In this document: one piece after another, positions 8,488 to 17,526 of the stretch
How positions within the stretch are numbered: position 1 is the first letter of the stretch
How the letters are laid out: each line of letters begins with the position of its first letter
NCBI RefSeq assembly: GCF_035271045.1
Contig: NZ_DATESC010000001.1
Location: 135,016-199,015 of the forward strand
Length of the DNA: 64,000 nt
Reading direction: 5' to 3'
DNA from: Marinospirillum sp035271045
GTDB taxonomy: Bacteria; Pseudomonadota; Gammaproteobacteria; Pseudomonadales; Halomonadaceae
Notes under the pieces: generated by a model
Database searches by the model: none
Told to the model about the DNA's origin: nothing
The model's input: the letters and a program-made list of their open reading frames with translations, nothing else
Made by a program: the position numbers and the translations under genes

Positions 8488-9399
8488 TTAAATATTTTGT
8501 GCTATGACTACACCAACAAACAGTAGGTTGGTAATAAGCGAGCATTTCACAATTACGGGTAACATGGGTGCAATTTGTGCGGGTTGTGAGGTTTGCCAAA
8601 CCGCACGGCCATGTTGAATAACGACGATCAAGCTAAGTAAAAAAGGCAAGCTGATCCACAAGGGTTTATCTTGACTGAGTAGGTAACTGGTAAATGCAAC
8701 AATAGCGCCTGCTAGCAATATAAAATGGTATTTTTTAGCTTTTTCTTGCCCTAAACGCACGGCTACCGTGTGCTTTCCACACTCAGCATCGTTTTCTATA
8801 TCGCGCATATTATTAACATTTAATACAGCAACGGCCATTAAACCACAGCCAATACTGGGTAAGATTAGGCTGAAATCTAAAGTGCCAGTTTGTAAAAAGC
8901 TACTACCTAATACGCCCAACAAGCCAAAAAAGATAAAAACAGATAAATCACCTAAACCAACATAACCATAAGGGCGGTTGCCCACGGTGTAAGCAATGGC
9001 AGCGGTGATTGCAAATAGACCCAGCAGCATAAAAACGAGCATATTTTCTAGCGAATCTAAGGCGTAGAAAATAAGTGCTAGACCGGCTAGCAAAGTAAGT
9101 ATGATGTTAATAATAATGGCATTACGCATGGCGGCTAGATTAACCGCACCAGATTGTAGCGCTCGCATTGGTCCTAAACGCTTAGCGTTGTCAGTACCTT
9201 TAACGGCATCGCCATAGTCGTTAGCAAGGTTAGACAGTATTTGTAAAAAGGTGGCGGTCAGCAGCGCTAAAAGCGCGATAGACCAAGAAAAATAGCCACT
9301 TGAAAAAGCCAATGCGCTGCCCGTTAAAATAGAAACTAGGGCAAGAGGGAGTGTTTTTGGGCGGCTAGCACTAAGCCAAATAGCCAAAGATTTTTTCAT
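8488..9399 (-). CDS. menA: 1,4-dihydroxy-2-naphthoate polyprenyltransferase
   Basis: A 303-residue UbiA-superfamily integral membrane prenyltransferase with about eight or nine membrane helices. The first prenyl-diphosphate site reads NDYGDAVKGTD (about residues 64-74) and the second DIENDAECGKHTVAVRLG, both MenA-like. The enzyme attaches the isoprenoid tail to DHNA in menaquinone synthesis. No other men genes are in the window. It is divergent from the TetR-type gene at 9539, with 139 bp between them. Confidence 0.85.
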   Translation of the reverse strand: MKKSLAIWLSASRPKTLPLALVSILTGSALAFSSGYFSWSIALLALLTATFLQILSNLANDYGDAVKGTDNAKRLGPMRALQSGAVNLAAMRNAIIINIILTLLAGLALIFYALDSLENMLVFMLLGLFAITAAIAYTVGNRPYGYVGLGDLSVFIFFGLLGVLGSSFLQTGTLDFSLILPSIGCGLMAVAVLNVNNMRDIENDAECGKHTVAVRLGQEKAKKYHFILLAGAIVAFTSYLLSQDKPLWISLPFLLSLIVVIQHGRAVWQTSQPAQIAPMLPVIVKCSLITNLLFVGVVIAQNI

Positions 9400-9511
9400 A
9401 CTAAGTCCTTTAAATAGAGGGCGTATTATACACTAGCTTAGATTTGTTTTACCCATCTCTAATCCTTGACTAAGGCGATTGACCTTGAGTGCTAGTCTAC
9501 GGATAATGTTT

Positions 9512-9525
9512 GAAACATCCGTTTA
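9512..9525 (+). promoter_or_regulatory. Probable PsrA-type operator
   Basis: GAAAC-N4-GTTTA lies 13 bases before the ATG of the TetR-type gene. It matches the G/CAAAC-N2-4-GTTTG/C palindrome described for Pseudomonas PsrA. This suggests autoregulation, and the site could also affect the divergent menA promoter. It is assigned by comparison only. Confidence 0.55.
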
Positions 9526-9538
9526 ACTTGGAGCTAGC

Positions 9539-10207
9539 ATGGCACAGTCTGATACCGTTGTTCGTATTCTTGATACCGCTGAAGCACTTTTTGCTGAAAA
9601 AGGGTTTGCTGAAACATCACTGCGTACCATTACCAGTCGCGCTAAGGTGAATTTAGCCGCTGTCAATTACCATTTTGGTTCTAAAAAAGCACTGATTCAG
9701 GCGGTTTTTGCACGCTATTTAGACCCTTTTTGTGAAGCCTTTAATACAGAACTGGCCGTGTTAGAAAATAAACAGCAAACCATACCTTTAGAAGAACTCT
9801 TGGCAGTGATGGCGCGTACTACGCTAAATGTGCCTGCCACTAAGGGCAGTTTGTCGGTATTTATGCGTTTGTTGGGTTTAGCTTATACCCAAGCGCAAGG
9901 GCATATGCGGCGTTATTTGCAAGAAAATTATGGGCAAACTTTTTTACGTTTTACGCATTTACTAAAATTAAGCTCTGCTGATTTACCTGATGCTGAACGC
10001 TTTTGGCGGTTGCACTTTATATTAGGTGCGGTAGTTTTTACCATGTCTTCCTTAGATGCGCTGCGTGACATTGCTTTGAATGATTACGATGAAAAAACCC
10101 GCATTGCTGATTTAGTAGCACGTTTACTGCCCGTAGTTACCGCTGCTATGCAAGCGCCGGTGCCGGTTCAACCTGAAAAAATTAAATCGTTGGTGGTCAG
10201 TTGCTAA
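9539..10207 (+). CDS. psrA: TetR-family regulator, PsrA-like
   Basis: A 222-residue TetR regulator. The N-terminal helix-turn-helix (residues 5-50, including AETSLRTITSRAKVNLAAVNYHFGSK in segments) closely resembles Pseudomonas PsrA, which senses long-chain fatty acids and controls beta-oxidation and rpoS. The C-terminal part is the usual helical ligand-binding domain. A PsrA-like operator sits directly upstream. The stop overlaps the next start as TAATG, so it is co-translated with the L,D-transpeptidase. Fatty-acid sensing is inferred from the family. Confidence 0.75.
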   Translation: MAQSDTVVRILDTAEALFAEKGFAETSLRTITSRAKVNLAAVNYHFGSKKALIQAVFARYLDPFCEAFNTELAVLENKQQTIPLEELLAVMARTTLNVPATKGSLSVFMRLLGLAYTQAQGHMRRYLQENYGQTFLRFTHLLKLSSADLPDAERFWRLHFILGAVVFTMSSLDALRDIALNDYDEKTRIADLVARLLPVVTAAMQAPVPVQPEKIKSLVVSC

Positions 10208-10686
10208 TGAATTGGTTATTAGTGGATGTGGTTAAACAGCAGCTATTTCTTATGTCGCCTACTCAGCAAGTGTTGCAAGCTTGGCCAATTGCGACGGGTT
10301 TGGCAGGTGTTGGTGAGTATGAAGGCAGCGGTTGTACGCCACGTGGTTGGCACAGAGTTCGTGCCGCGATAGGTGGCGATGAAAATGCACGCGCTGTGTT
10401 TAGAGGCCGTCGCCCAACGGGTGAAATTTGGTCACCTGAATTAAGTGCAAAGTTTCCTGAGCGTGATTGGATCTTAGGTCGAATTTTGTGGTTGTGTGGT
10501 GAGGAATTGGGTTTTAATCGCGGTGGTAAGGTGGACACCCAAAGGCGGTATATTTATTTGCACGGTGTACCAGATACCAAGCCAATGGGTGTACCTGCTT
10601 CACACGGTTGCATCAACTTACAGCCAGCGGCGATGCTGGCTGTGTTTGATCGAGTGCCGGTGGGTACTAAGGTTTTTATTGTTTAA
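10207..10686 (+). CDS. L,D-transpeptidase (YkuD domain)
   Basis: A 159-residue protein made almost entirely of a YkuD catalytic domain. The active-site motif SHGCINLQP is near residue 135, preceded by the conserved HGVPDT. Such enzymes form 3-3 crosslinks in peptidoglycan or attach proteins to it. No signal peptide is evident, which is unusual for a periplasmic enzyme but common in this short subgroup. The ATG at 10207 overlaps the regulator's stop codon, so the two genes form a coupled pair. Confidence 0.85.
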   Translation: MNWLLVDVVKQQLFLMSPTQQVLQAWPIATGLAGVGEYEGSGCTPRGWHRVRAAIGGDENARAVFRGRRPTGEIWSPELSAKFPERDWILGRILWLCGEELGFNRGGKVDTQRRYIYLHGVPDTKPMGVPASHGCINLQPAAMLAVFDRVPVGTKVFIV

Positions 10687-10692
10687 CCCTTG

Positions 10693-12648
10693 TTAACATT
10701 TGAATAAATTAACATGGTGACGCATTCTGTCTATTTGCTGATTCAGTTCGTGGGTAGCAGAAGTCGCTTGGTCGGCCATAACATTTACTTTTAAACCCTG
10801 TTGAGCTAAACCTTGCAGCTTGTGGTGTACATCTTCAACTGCGGTTAACTGTGCTTGTGTGCTTTGGGCAATCGTTGAATTCATGTCAAAGATGAGGGTT
10901 AGGCGTTCAGCCATCACACCCAGTTCTTGCTGGGTTTCTTGTAAGCTGTGTAAGCCTTGTTGACTGCTTTTGGAGCTAACTTTCATCTGTTCTGAAACTT
11001 GACCGCTAGCGGTGCGTAAATTGTCGATCATGCTTTGGATCTCTGCTGTCGAGCTTTGAGTACGTTGGGCTAGTTGACGCACCTCATCGGCAACCACTGC
11101 AAAACCACGACCATGTTCACCGGCTCTGGCTGCTTCTATGGCAGCGTTAAGCGCAAGCAAATTAGTTTGTTCAGAAATACCACGAATGACATCCAATACG
11201 TGCAAAATATCATCACTGTGTTTAAGCAAGCCGTCCATCCGTGAACGCGCGGTAGTCATTTGTTCTTCTAACTTGGCAATGGCTTGATAACTCGCGTCTA
11301 AACGGTTTTCTGCTTCAACCAAAACGGTACGCCCTTGGTCAGAATGTTGCCCTGCTTCCATCGCTTTATCAGAAATTTGTGACACGCTTTGAGTAATGTT
11401 TTGCATGACGTGCTCGATGTCTTCGACTGAGCATTGCTGTTGATGGAATGATTCAGTGGCTAGTTGTGCGCCACCTTCAAGCTGTGCTGCCAGTTGATCG
11501 GCTTGTTGTGTGGCCTGTAAAACCTCACGTAACGTATTGCTAATGCGTTCTAAAAACTGATTAAGTTGTGCTGCTAAATCACCAATTTCAGCTTGATCTT
11601 TAGTCACAAATTGGGTGGTTAGGTCTAGCGTGCTAGCTGTACTGCGAATTTGGCGGCGTAAATCAGCTAAAGGTGCAATCATTATGCGAGTCATAGGGTA
11701 AAGTGTTGCAAGCCCTATCAATACCAAAAGACCACCTAAGCCTAGAGCTACCCACTGATTTTGGCGAATTTGGGCTTGTGTTTCTGTCACAGGTACTTCA
11801 GCAATTAAAAAGCGTTGTAGGCTAGGAATCCATAGCGAACCCACAAACTGCTCTTGGCCATTCCAGTTACCACGTAAAATAAGGGTTTTACCACTGGTAT
11901 TATTCAGTAGTGCTTGAGCGTGTTCGTATTGGTTGATATTAAGCTTGCCAACTTGCTTTGGGTCAGGGTGAATGTCAGTGATACCGCTGGGCAGCACTAG
12001 CATAACGTGACCTTGTTCACCAATGCGGTATTGGCTAATGGTATTGGCCATTGTCGTCATATCCATTGCACCACCAGCAACAATAAGGGGCTGGTCTTGA
12101 TTGTTTTTTACTTTACTGCTGTAGTTAATAAAAATACGCAGTTCGCTGCCACCAAAATCATTGGTATCTAAATTCAGTTCGTAAGGTGAGTGTTTTTTTA
12201 AGTAATTAAAAAACCAGCGATCATCGCTATTACTGCTGCTTATTTGTCGCCAATGCAGTTGGTTGTTTTCGTAATGATGGTAACGAATATCTTGATTATT
12301 ATTACTGACCATAAACACGGCTGAGGCACCAATTGAAGCTTGGACTTGTGCCATTAATGCAGCAATTTGGTCAAGTTCATTAAGGGGTGAACCACGTTTA
12401 ACCCAGTCTTGCATAGTCGGATTTTGAGCCAGTGCTTCTGAACCGGCTAATGCGGTGTTAAGTTCGGCTTGAATGCCGTTAACCACAGAGTGCAGTGCGG
12501 TAGGTAATTCATGCTTTTGCAGGCGTTCGAGTTGATCTTTTTCAGCGAGATAAGATTGTAGGAAGGTAATTAATATGAGCGCAATTAAGAAAATAATGGC
12601 TGACCCACTGAAAAGGCGAGTTGGCAGTGAGAGGCGGTTCCAGAGCAT
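10693..12648 (-). CDS. Methyl-accepting chemotaxis protein with periplasmic Cache-like domain
   Basis: A 651-residue receptor. It has a first membrane helix (about 15-32), a large periplasmic region of about 250 residues resembling a double Cache domain, a second helix near 300-320 (ALGLGGLLVLIGLATLYP), a HAMP segment and a full signalling domain. The hairpin tip is ISEQTNLLALNAAIEAARAGEHGRGFAVVADEVRQLA, read in segments. The C-terminus lacks the WExF pentapeptide found on two other receptors here, so CheR/CheB may act on it less directly. It converges on the transpeptidase gene with only 6 bp between them. Confidence 0.9.
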   Translation of the reverse strand: MLWNRLSLPTRLFSGSAIIFLIALILITFLQSYLAEKDQLERLQKHELPTALHSVVNGIQAELNTALAGSEALAQNPTMQDWVKRGSPLNELDQIAALMAQVQASIGASAVFMVSNNNQDIRYHHYENNQLHWRQISSSNSDDRWFFNYLKKHSPYELNLDTNDFGGSELRIFINYSSKVKNNQDQPLIVAGGAMDMTTMANTISQYRIGEQGHVMLVLPSGITDIHPDPKQVGKLNINQYEHAQALLNNTSGKTLILRGNWNGQEQFVGSLWIPSLQRFLIAEVPVTETQAQIRQNQWVALGLGGLLVLIGLATLYPMTRIMIAPLADLRRQIRSTASTLDLTTQFVTKDQAEIGDLAAQLNQFLERISNTLREVLQATQQADQLAAQLEGGAQLATESFHQQQCSVEDIEHVMQNITQSVSQISDKAMEAGQHSDQGRTVLVEAENRLDASYQAIAKLEEQMTTARSRMDGLLKHSDDILHVLDVIRGISEQTNLLALNAAIEAARAGEHGRGFAVVADEVRQLAQRTQSSTAEIQSMIDNLRTASGQVSEQMKVSSKSSQQGLHSLQETQQELGVMAERLTLIFDMNSTIAQSTQAQLTAVEDVHHKLQGLAQQGLKVNVMADQATSATHELNQQIDRMRHHVNLFKC

Positions 12649-12755
12649 ATTAACTTTGTCCTTTAAAAAGTAGTTACCCCACCAATAAGCAGGCTAACTA
12701 CCATTTTAGAACATATAAGGTATTAGTTAAATAACATAAACATGGATTTGGTCAA

Positions 12756-13754
12756 TTAAATACGCTCTAGCCAGCCATGTTTATCTTCTGCTTTACCCCA
12801 TTGAATTGCATTTAATGCACTGCGTAGTTTTAGCACCGTTTTACCAATGCCGCCATTGCCTACCGGGTAATCTTTGCCGTTATGAATCAGTGTGCCAACG
12901 GGTGTTAGAACAGCGGCTGTACCTGACAAAGCCGCTTCACAACCTGGTTTAGCAGCACGTTCTAGTAGCTCTGTTACAGTCAGTTCACGCTCTGAAACGG
13001 TCATGCCCAAGTCTTTGGCTAGAGTTAGAATGGAATCACGCGTAACGCCGTGTAAAAAGCTGGTATCTAGGGCTTTAGTAATAATTTCATTGCCATCTAT
13101 CAGCAAGAAGTTAGCTGCACCGGTTTCTTGTACATCACCATTAGGGCAAAAAAGCACTTGGTCGGCTTTCACTTCTTGTTTGGCTTTTAAAATAGGTTGT
13201 AAAGCACTGGCGTAGTTACCGCCACTTTTAATCATGCCCATGTGTGGAGCGCAACGCATTCCGTTTTCTTCTAATAATAAACGCAACGCTTGGTCGCCAC
13301 CGGCAAAATAGTCACCCACTGGACTAACCAGTACATAAAAACAGGATGTCGTCGAAGGTGCTGCTGCTTTACCCACCGCTGCTTCAGTACCGATATGTGT
13401 TGGGCGTATGTACAAAGAACCTGGTGGTGCGGGTACTTCATCAGCAAAACGCGCTACGGTTTGCTTAATCATGGCCGCTGCTGTGGCTAAATCTAATTCT
13501 GGCAGGGCAAGTAAACGGCTGCTTTGTGCTAGGCGTGCTAAGTTTTTATCCATACGAAAAATATTGATAGAACCATCTTCATGACGAAAAGCTTTTAGGC
13601 CTTCAAAACAGGTGCTTGAATAGTGAAGTACATGAGCGCCCGGGTGAAGTGTAAGGCGATCACTTTGCACCATCTCTACTTGACTCCAGTTTTTACCATC
13701 GAACCAAGTAATTGCCATTTCTGGCATAAAAACTGTACCGAATGCACTGGCCAT
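12756..13754 (-). CDS. ilvE: Branched-chain amino acid aminotransferase
   Basis: A 332-residue class IV PLP-dependent aminotransferase that interconverts branched-chain 2-oxo acids with Leu, Ile and Val. Recognisable blocks are HYSSTCFEGLKAFRHEDG near residue 45, IRPTHIGTE, and the C-terminal EAALSGTAAVLTPVG. The length suits the longer IlvE subgroup. It stands alone, with the DUF3334 gene 41 bp downstream of its minus-strand start. Confidence 0.92.
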   Translation of the reverse strand: MASAFGTVFMPEMAITWFDGKNWSQVEMVQSDRLTLHPGAHVLHYSSTCFEGLKAFRHEDGSINIFRMDKNLARLAQSSRLLALPELDLATAAAMIKQTVARFADEVPAPPGSLYIRPTHIGTEAAVGKAAAPSTTSCFYVLVSPVGDYFAGGDQALRLLLEENGMRCAPHMGMIKSGGNYASALQPILKAKQEVKADQVLFCPNGDVQETGAANFLLIDGNEIITKALDTSFLHGVTRDSILTLAKDLGMTVSERELTVTELLERAAKPGCEAALSGTAAVLTPVGTLIHNGKDYPVGNGGIGKTVLKLRSALNAIQWGKAEDKHGWLERI

Positions 13755-13795
13755 GCTGTGTGTTCCTCAAATTTGGGGGGATAGGTGTTTGCTTA

Positions 13796-14491
13796 TTATA
13801 TGCCTAGATCATTCATTAGGTCATCGTGTTGATTGCTTGATGGCGCATTTTGGCTAGGTGTATTTTCGTAGCGTGAATTTTCTGCCAAAATATCATCAGG
13901 ATTTTCCAGTTCGCTTTCATCAAAGTCGTGCAATTTAATGAATTCAGTTTTATCCATCGACAATTCTAAATAAAAAATATTGTTATCATTGGTATTGAAA
14001 GTAACACGGCGTGATTGAGGCTGATCGAGTGTGGTATTGACTGAAATTTGCACTTGCTTATTAATTGCCATCATTTTTGGCTGACTTTGGGTGATAGACG
14101 TTTTTAGTTGTTGACGAATTTTATTCGTAAAGTCGCCCACGATTTGGTTCATTACTTCACCCATGACATTACCGACTTCGTCGGCAGTGTGAAACTGTGC
14201 CAGTTCGTTTTCTGGCATTCCCATGCTCAATAGGTAATTGCGGTAAAGCTCCATAGCGGATTCGGCAGTAAAGTTGATAATGACCAGACCAGAAAAACCA
14301 CCATCAAACAGCACAAAGCAACCAATATCGGGGCGCAAGCACGTTTTATTGATTTTTTGTACCATTGGTGAGTATTCAACGCCACCATTACCTGCGTTAC
14401 CCAATACTTGAGTCACTGAATGGCAAAGAATAATTAAAACTTCTTCGGTGGTAATGGTACGAGAGCGTTTGGCAGTAGCAAGTTGGGTCAC
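13796..14491 (-). CDS. DUF3334 family protein, CheX/CheC-like, probably chemotaxis-related
   Basis: A 231-residue protein matching what I recall of the DUF3334 family. The middle (about residues 85-130) has EVGNVMGEVMNQIVGDF. The E-x2-N arrangement there resembles the CheC/CheX/FliY phosphatase motif, so the protein may act on phosphorylated CheY; that is inference. The C-terminal 40 residues are low-complexity, rich in Asn, Ser and Asp. It follows nth on the same strand with about 37 bp between and may be cotranscribed. Confidence 0.65.
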   Translation of the reverse strand: MTQLATAKRSRTITTEEVLIILCHSVTQVLGNAGNGGVEYSPMVQKINKTCLRPDIGCFVLFDGGFSGLVIINFTAESAMELYRNYLLSMGMPENELAQFHTADEVGNVMGEVMNQIVGDFTNKIRQQLKTSITQSQPKMMAINKQVQISVNTTLDQPQSRRVTFNTNDNNIFYLELSMDKTEFIKLHDFDESELENPDDILAENSRYENTPSQNAPSSNQHDDLMNDLGI

Positions 14492-14528
14492 GGTAAACCT
14501 CTATTGTTTAAGTGGATATTGGGGTATC

Positions 14529-15161
14529 TTACTCAGTTTTTTGTTTGAATTCACACAAGTCTTCGATTATACAGCTAAGGCATCGCGGTTTGCGTGCAAT
14601 GCAAGTGTAACGTCCGTGTAAAATAAGCCAATGGTGAATGTCTTGTTTGAACTCAGCGGGAACGTGACGTAAAAGCTTTTGTTCAACTTCGTCCACGTTT
14701 TTGCCCGTTGCAATGCCTGTGCGGTTGCTGACGCGAAAAATATGCGTATCCACAGCAATCGTCGGTTGCCCAAAAGCGGTATTTAACACTACATTGGCGG
14801 TTTTGCGTCCTACACTTGGCAGCGCTTCCAGTGCTTGGCGGGTTTGCGGTACTTGACTGTTGTGTTGTTCGACTAAAATATGGCAAGTTTTTAAAAGGTT
14901 GGTGGCTTTGGTATTGAACAGACCAATGGTTTTTATATAACTTTTTAAGCCTTCTAACCCTAAATCTATCATCGCTTGCGGCGTGTTAGCTACTTTATAT
15001 AATTGGTCGGTTGCCTTATTAACACTAACATCGGTCGCCTGTGCTGAAAGCAGTACCGCTGCTAGCAGTTCAAAGTTAGTGCTCCAGTTTAGCTCGGTCG
15101 TAGGATTGGGATTGGCTGCTTTTAGGCGACTAAAAATTTGATAACGTTTGTCTTTATTCAT
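14529..15161 (-). CDS. nth: Endonuclease III
   Basis: A 210-residue DNA glycosylase/AP lyase for oxidised pyrimidines. The helix-hairpin-helix and catalytic lysine are in LPSVGRKTANVVLN, the catalytic aspartate in AVDTHIFRVSNR, and the C-terminal iron-sulfur ligands are C-x6-C-x2-C-x5-C. I start it at the ATG at 15161, 19 bp after the rnfE stop. A frame extending to 15248 would run into rnfE and is rejected. The order rnfABCDGE-nth is the same as in E. coli. Confidence 0.95.
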   Translation of the reverse strand: MNKDKRYQIFSRLKAANPNPTTELNWSTNFELLAAVLLSAQATDVSVNKATDQLYKVANTPQAMIDLGLEGLKSYIKTIGLFNTKATNLLKTCHILVEQHNSQVPQTRQALEALPSVGRKTANVVLNTAFGQPTIAVDTHIFRVSNRTGIATGKNVDEVEQKLLRHVPAEFKQDIHHWLILHGRYTCIARKPRCLSCIIEDLCEFKQKTE

Positions 15162-15180
15162 AGCGAGTGGTTCTGCTTTA

Positions 15181-15918
15181 TTAGCTGGTAATACGCACGC
15201 GGCGGCTATTTTTTTCGGCGTTGTTTGTAGGCGCTTGGTCGCTGGCAATGATTTGCGGTTGAGCGCCTTCTTTTAGGTAATTATCAATTAAATTTTTACC
15301 GGCAATAATCAACCCCATGCCAAAAAAAGCCCCGGGTGGCAGCATTAAAATAAGTACTTGAAAATCAGTAAAAAAAGTAATTTGCCAGTTAGCTGCAATA
15401 GGACCAAACAGTAAATCCATACCACTAAACAGCGTACCTTGACCAAGCAGTTCACGCAGCGCCCCCAGCAGTAGCAATACCAGCGTAAAGCCTAGCCCCA
15501 TCATAAACGCATCAACCAAAGCGGGTAGCGGCGGATGTTTAGCAGCAAAGGCATCGGCACGGCCTAAAATGGCGCAGTTGGTGACGATGAGCGGAATAAA
15601 AATGCCTAAAATCTGATACAGCTCATAGGTGAAAGCTTGCATCAGTAGCTCAGCACAGGTAACAAAAGAAGCAATAATCATCACAAAAGCCGGTAAACGT
15701 ACGCTGCTAGGAATATGGTTACGAATCAAGGATACCGAAAAGCTAGACCCCAGCAGCACTAGCAAAGTGACTAAACCTAATCCTAGTGCATTGACGACAG
15801 TACCTGTAACCGCCAGCAGCGGACAAAGCCCCAACAGTTGCACCAAAGCAGGATTATTATGCCACAAGCCATCCAGTGTAATGTTGCGGTAATTAATTGA
15901 GGTTGTTGAATTGTTCAT
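15181..15918 (-). CDS. rnfE: Rnf/Rsx electron transport complex subunit E
   Basis: A 245-residue integral membrane subunit with six predicted helices and the family opening (NITLDGLWHNNPALVQLLGLCPLLAV, read in parts). It is homologous to RnfA and to NqrD/NqrE. Together they form the membrane core that couples ferredoxin/NAD redox chemistry to ion movement. Its start overlaps rnfG by 26 bp. The C-terminal tail after residue 225 is hydrophilic and variable. Confidence 0.93.
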   Translation of the reverse strand: MNNSTTSINYRNITLDGLWHNNPALVQLLGLCPLLAVTGTVVNALGLGLVTLLVLLGSSFSVSLIRNHIPSSVRLPAFVMIIASFVTCAELLMQAFTYELYQILGIFIPLIVTNCAILGRADAFAAKHPPLPALVDAFMMGLGFTLVLLLLGALRELLGQGTLFSGMDLLFGPIAANWQITFFTDFQVLILMLPPGAFFGMGLIIAGKNLIDNYLKEGAQPQIIASDQAPTNNAEKNSRRVRITS

Positions 15919-16528
15919 TAGTCGTCTTTTGCCAAATCAAGCTGCGTTTAATCACATTAATAACGGCTCTGGGCGTAATGGTTGCGCCGGTAAATTGGTC
16001 GAAGTCGCCGCCGTCTTTTTTAACCGCCCAGCCGCGTTTGTCAGGATTGCTTAAACTGCGGTTAATAAACTGTTGCAGCCAGTCAGATTTACGCGCTTCA
16101 ATGCGGTCGCCTAAACCAGGGGTTTCACGGTGGCTTACTATTCTAACTCCTTTAATTTCACCTTGCAGGCTTAGGGCGATTAATAAGTTAATAGCACCGC
16201 TGTAACCGTCTTTTGTTGTTAAGGGCAAAATAATTAGTGCCGGTTGGCCGTTTTTGGTAGCTAGATGCGCTGTAAACGGTTGTAGATGCCCCAGTTGTGG
16301 CGCAGCTGCGAGTTGCAGCGGCTGGTTTAAATCTAGGTCGTATTCATTTTTAGGTGCAAGTTGATACAGCAGTTTAGCTTCAGCCTGGGCTAAATTTTTG
16401 CTAATGCGTTCGGCGGTTATTAGGCGTGTAAAACTCACGACTCCAGCAGTAATCACCGCAAAAATAACCAGCCCTACCACGCTTTGTTTAATGCTAGCTT
16501 TATAGCTAGGCGTATTGTTAGGCGTCAT
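15893..16528 (-). CDS. rnfG: Rnf/Rsx complex subunit G (covalent FMN)
   Basis: A 211-residue subunit with one N-terminal membrane helix (about residues 14-32) and a periplasmic FMN-binding domain. The flavinylation motif reads DQFTGATITPRAV near residue 180; the second threonine of TGAT-type motifs carries FMN through a phosphoester. Another conserved block is SHRETPGLGDRIE. It overlaps rnfD by 4 bp and rnfE by 26 bp, indicating tight co-translation. Confidence 0.93.
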   Translation of the reverse strand: MTPNNTPSYKASIKQSVVGLVIFAVITAGVVSFTRLITAERISKNLAQAEAKLLYQLAPKNEYDLDLNQPLQLAAAPQLGHLQPFTAHLATKNGQPALIILPLTTKDGYSGAINLLIALSLQGEIKGVRIVSHRETPGLGDRIEARKSDWLQQFINRSLSNPDKRGWAVKKDGGDFDQFTGATITPRAVINVIKRSLIWQKTTNEQFNNLN

Positions 16529-17526
16529 TTTTTATGTCCATACACTCTGGGGCGAGTAACGTAGTCTAAGGCTGGCGCGGCAAAGTTCATCAGCAGCACC
16601 GCAAAAGCGATGCCGTCGGGGTAACTGCCCCAAGTGCGAATACTAATAACCAATAAACCAGCGCCTATCGCAAAGTAAATGCGCCCTTTAATGCTGGTCG
16701 CACCGCTAGCTGGGTCAGTTAGAATAAAAAATGCGGCAAAAACCGCCGAACCTGCTGCGAAATGTAACCAAGGCGCGGCATAGTGGCTGGTGTCGATGCC
16801 CCATAAAAAGGTACTAAAAACCAGCATTGTAGCGAAAAAAGCCAAAGGCAGTTGCCAGTTAATTAAACGTTTTACCACTAGGTAACTGCCGCCTAACAAC
16901 CAAGCCAGCGCAAGGTGGCTAGCAGTTTGCAGCACAGCAGGGTTAAGGGTCGCTGGGTTAATTACACGGGTCGATTGCCAGAATTCTTGTGCCATAAGCG
17001 TACCTTTATTGCGCCAAGCATCTAAAGCCGTTGCGCCGGTGATGGTATCAGCGCCTTGCAAGCTATTAAACCAGCTTAAATCGTCAGCGTTAAAAGGCAT
17101 TGGCCATAAAGTCATCGGTAGTGGGAAGCTAATCAGTAAAAAAGCATAAGCAGTCATGGCAGGGTTAAAAGGGTTTTGCCCCAAACCACCAAATAAATGC
17201 TTACCGATGAGTAAAGCAAATAACGCACCACTAACTGGAATCCACCAAGGGGCGCTGGCAGGCAAACACACGGCTAATAATAAACCTGTTAATAATGCTG
17301 AATAATCATGCAAAGCTGCAAAGCTGCGTTTTCTTAATTTAAGCACTAAAGCTTCTGCAACCAGTGCTGTGCTACACGCCAGTAAAATGTTGAACAGCAC
17401 GCCTAAACCAAAAAAATAGCTAAGTGTTAACACCCCAGGAATACACGCCAGCATAACCTGTTGCATAACCCAACGCGTGCTGCTGTTGCCATGTGCGTGA
17501 GAGGCATTGAATTGCATTGAGGTCAT
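16525..17526 (-). CDS. rnfD: Rnf/Rsx complex subunit D (covalent FMN)
   Basis: A 333-residue NqrB-like membrane subunit with about nine helices. GLGQNPFNPAMTAYAF is the family block near residue 135, and the flavinylation motif is TITGATALDAWR near residue 165. It overlaps its neighbours by 4 bp on each side, as expected inside this operon. Confidence 0.93.
   Translation of the reverse strand: MTSMQFNASHAHGNSSTRWVMQQVMLACIPGVLTLSYFFGLGVLFNILLACSTALVAEALVLKLRKRSFAALHDYSALLTGLLLAVCLPASAPWWIPVSGALFALLIGKHLFGGLGQNPFNPAMTAYAFLLISFPLPMTLWPMPFNADDLSWFNSLQGADTITGATALDAWRNKGTLMAQEFWQSTRVINPATLNPAVLQTASHLALAWLLGGSYLVVKRLINWQLPLAFFATMLVFSTFLWGIDTSHYAAPWLHFAAGSAVFAAFFILTDPASGATSIKGRIYFAIGAGLLVISIRTWGSYPDGIAFAVLLMNFAAPALDYVTRPRVYGHKK

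Noticed and set aside
12892..13215. Plus-strand 107-codon frame inside ilvE
   Set aside because: Antisense shadow of a well-supported gene, without a ribosome site or family features.
15162..15248. N-terminal extension of nth
   Set aside because: It overlaps the end of rnfE, and the ATG at 15161 gives the standard endonuclease III N-terminus.
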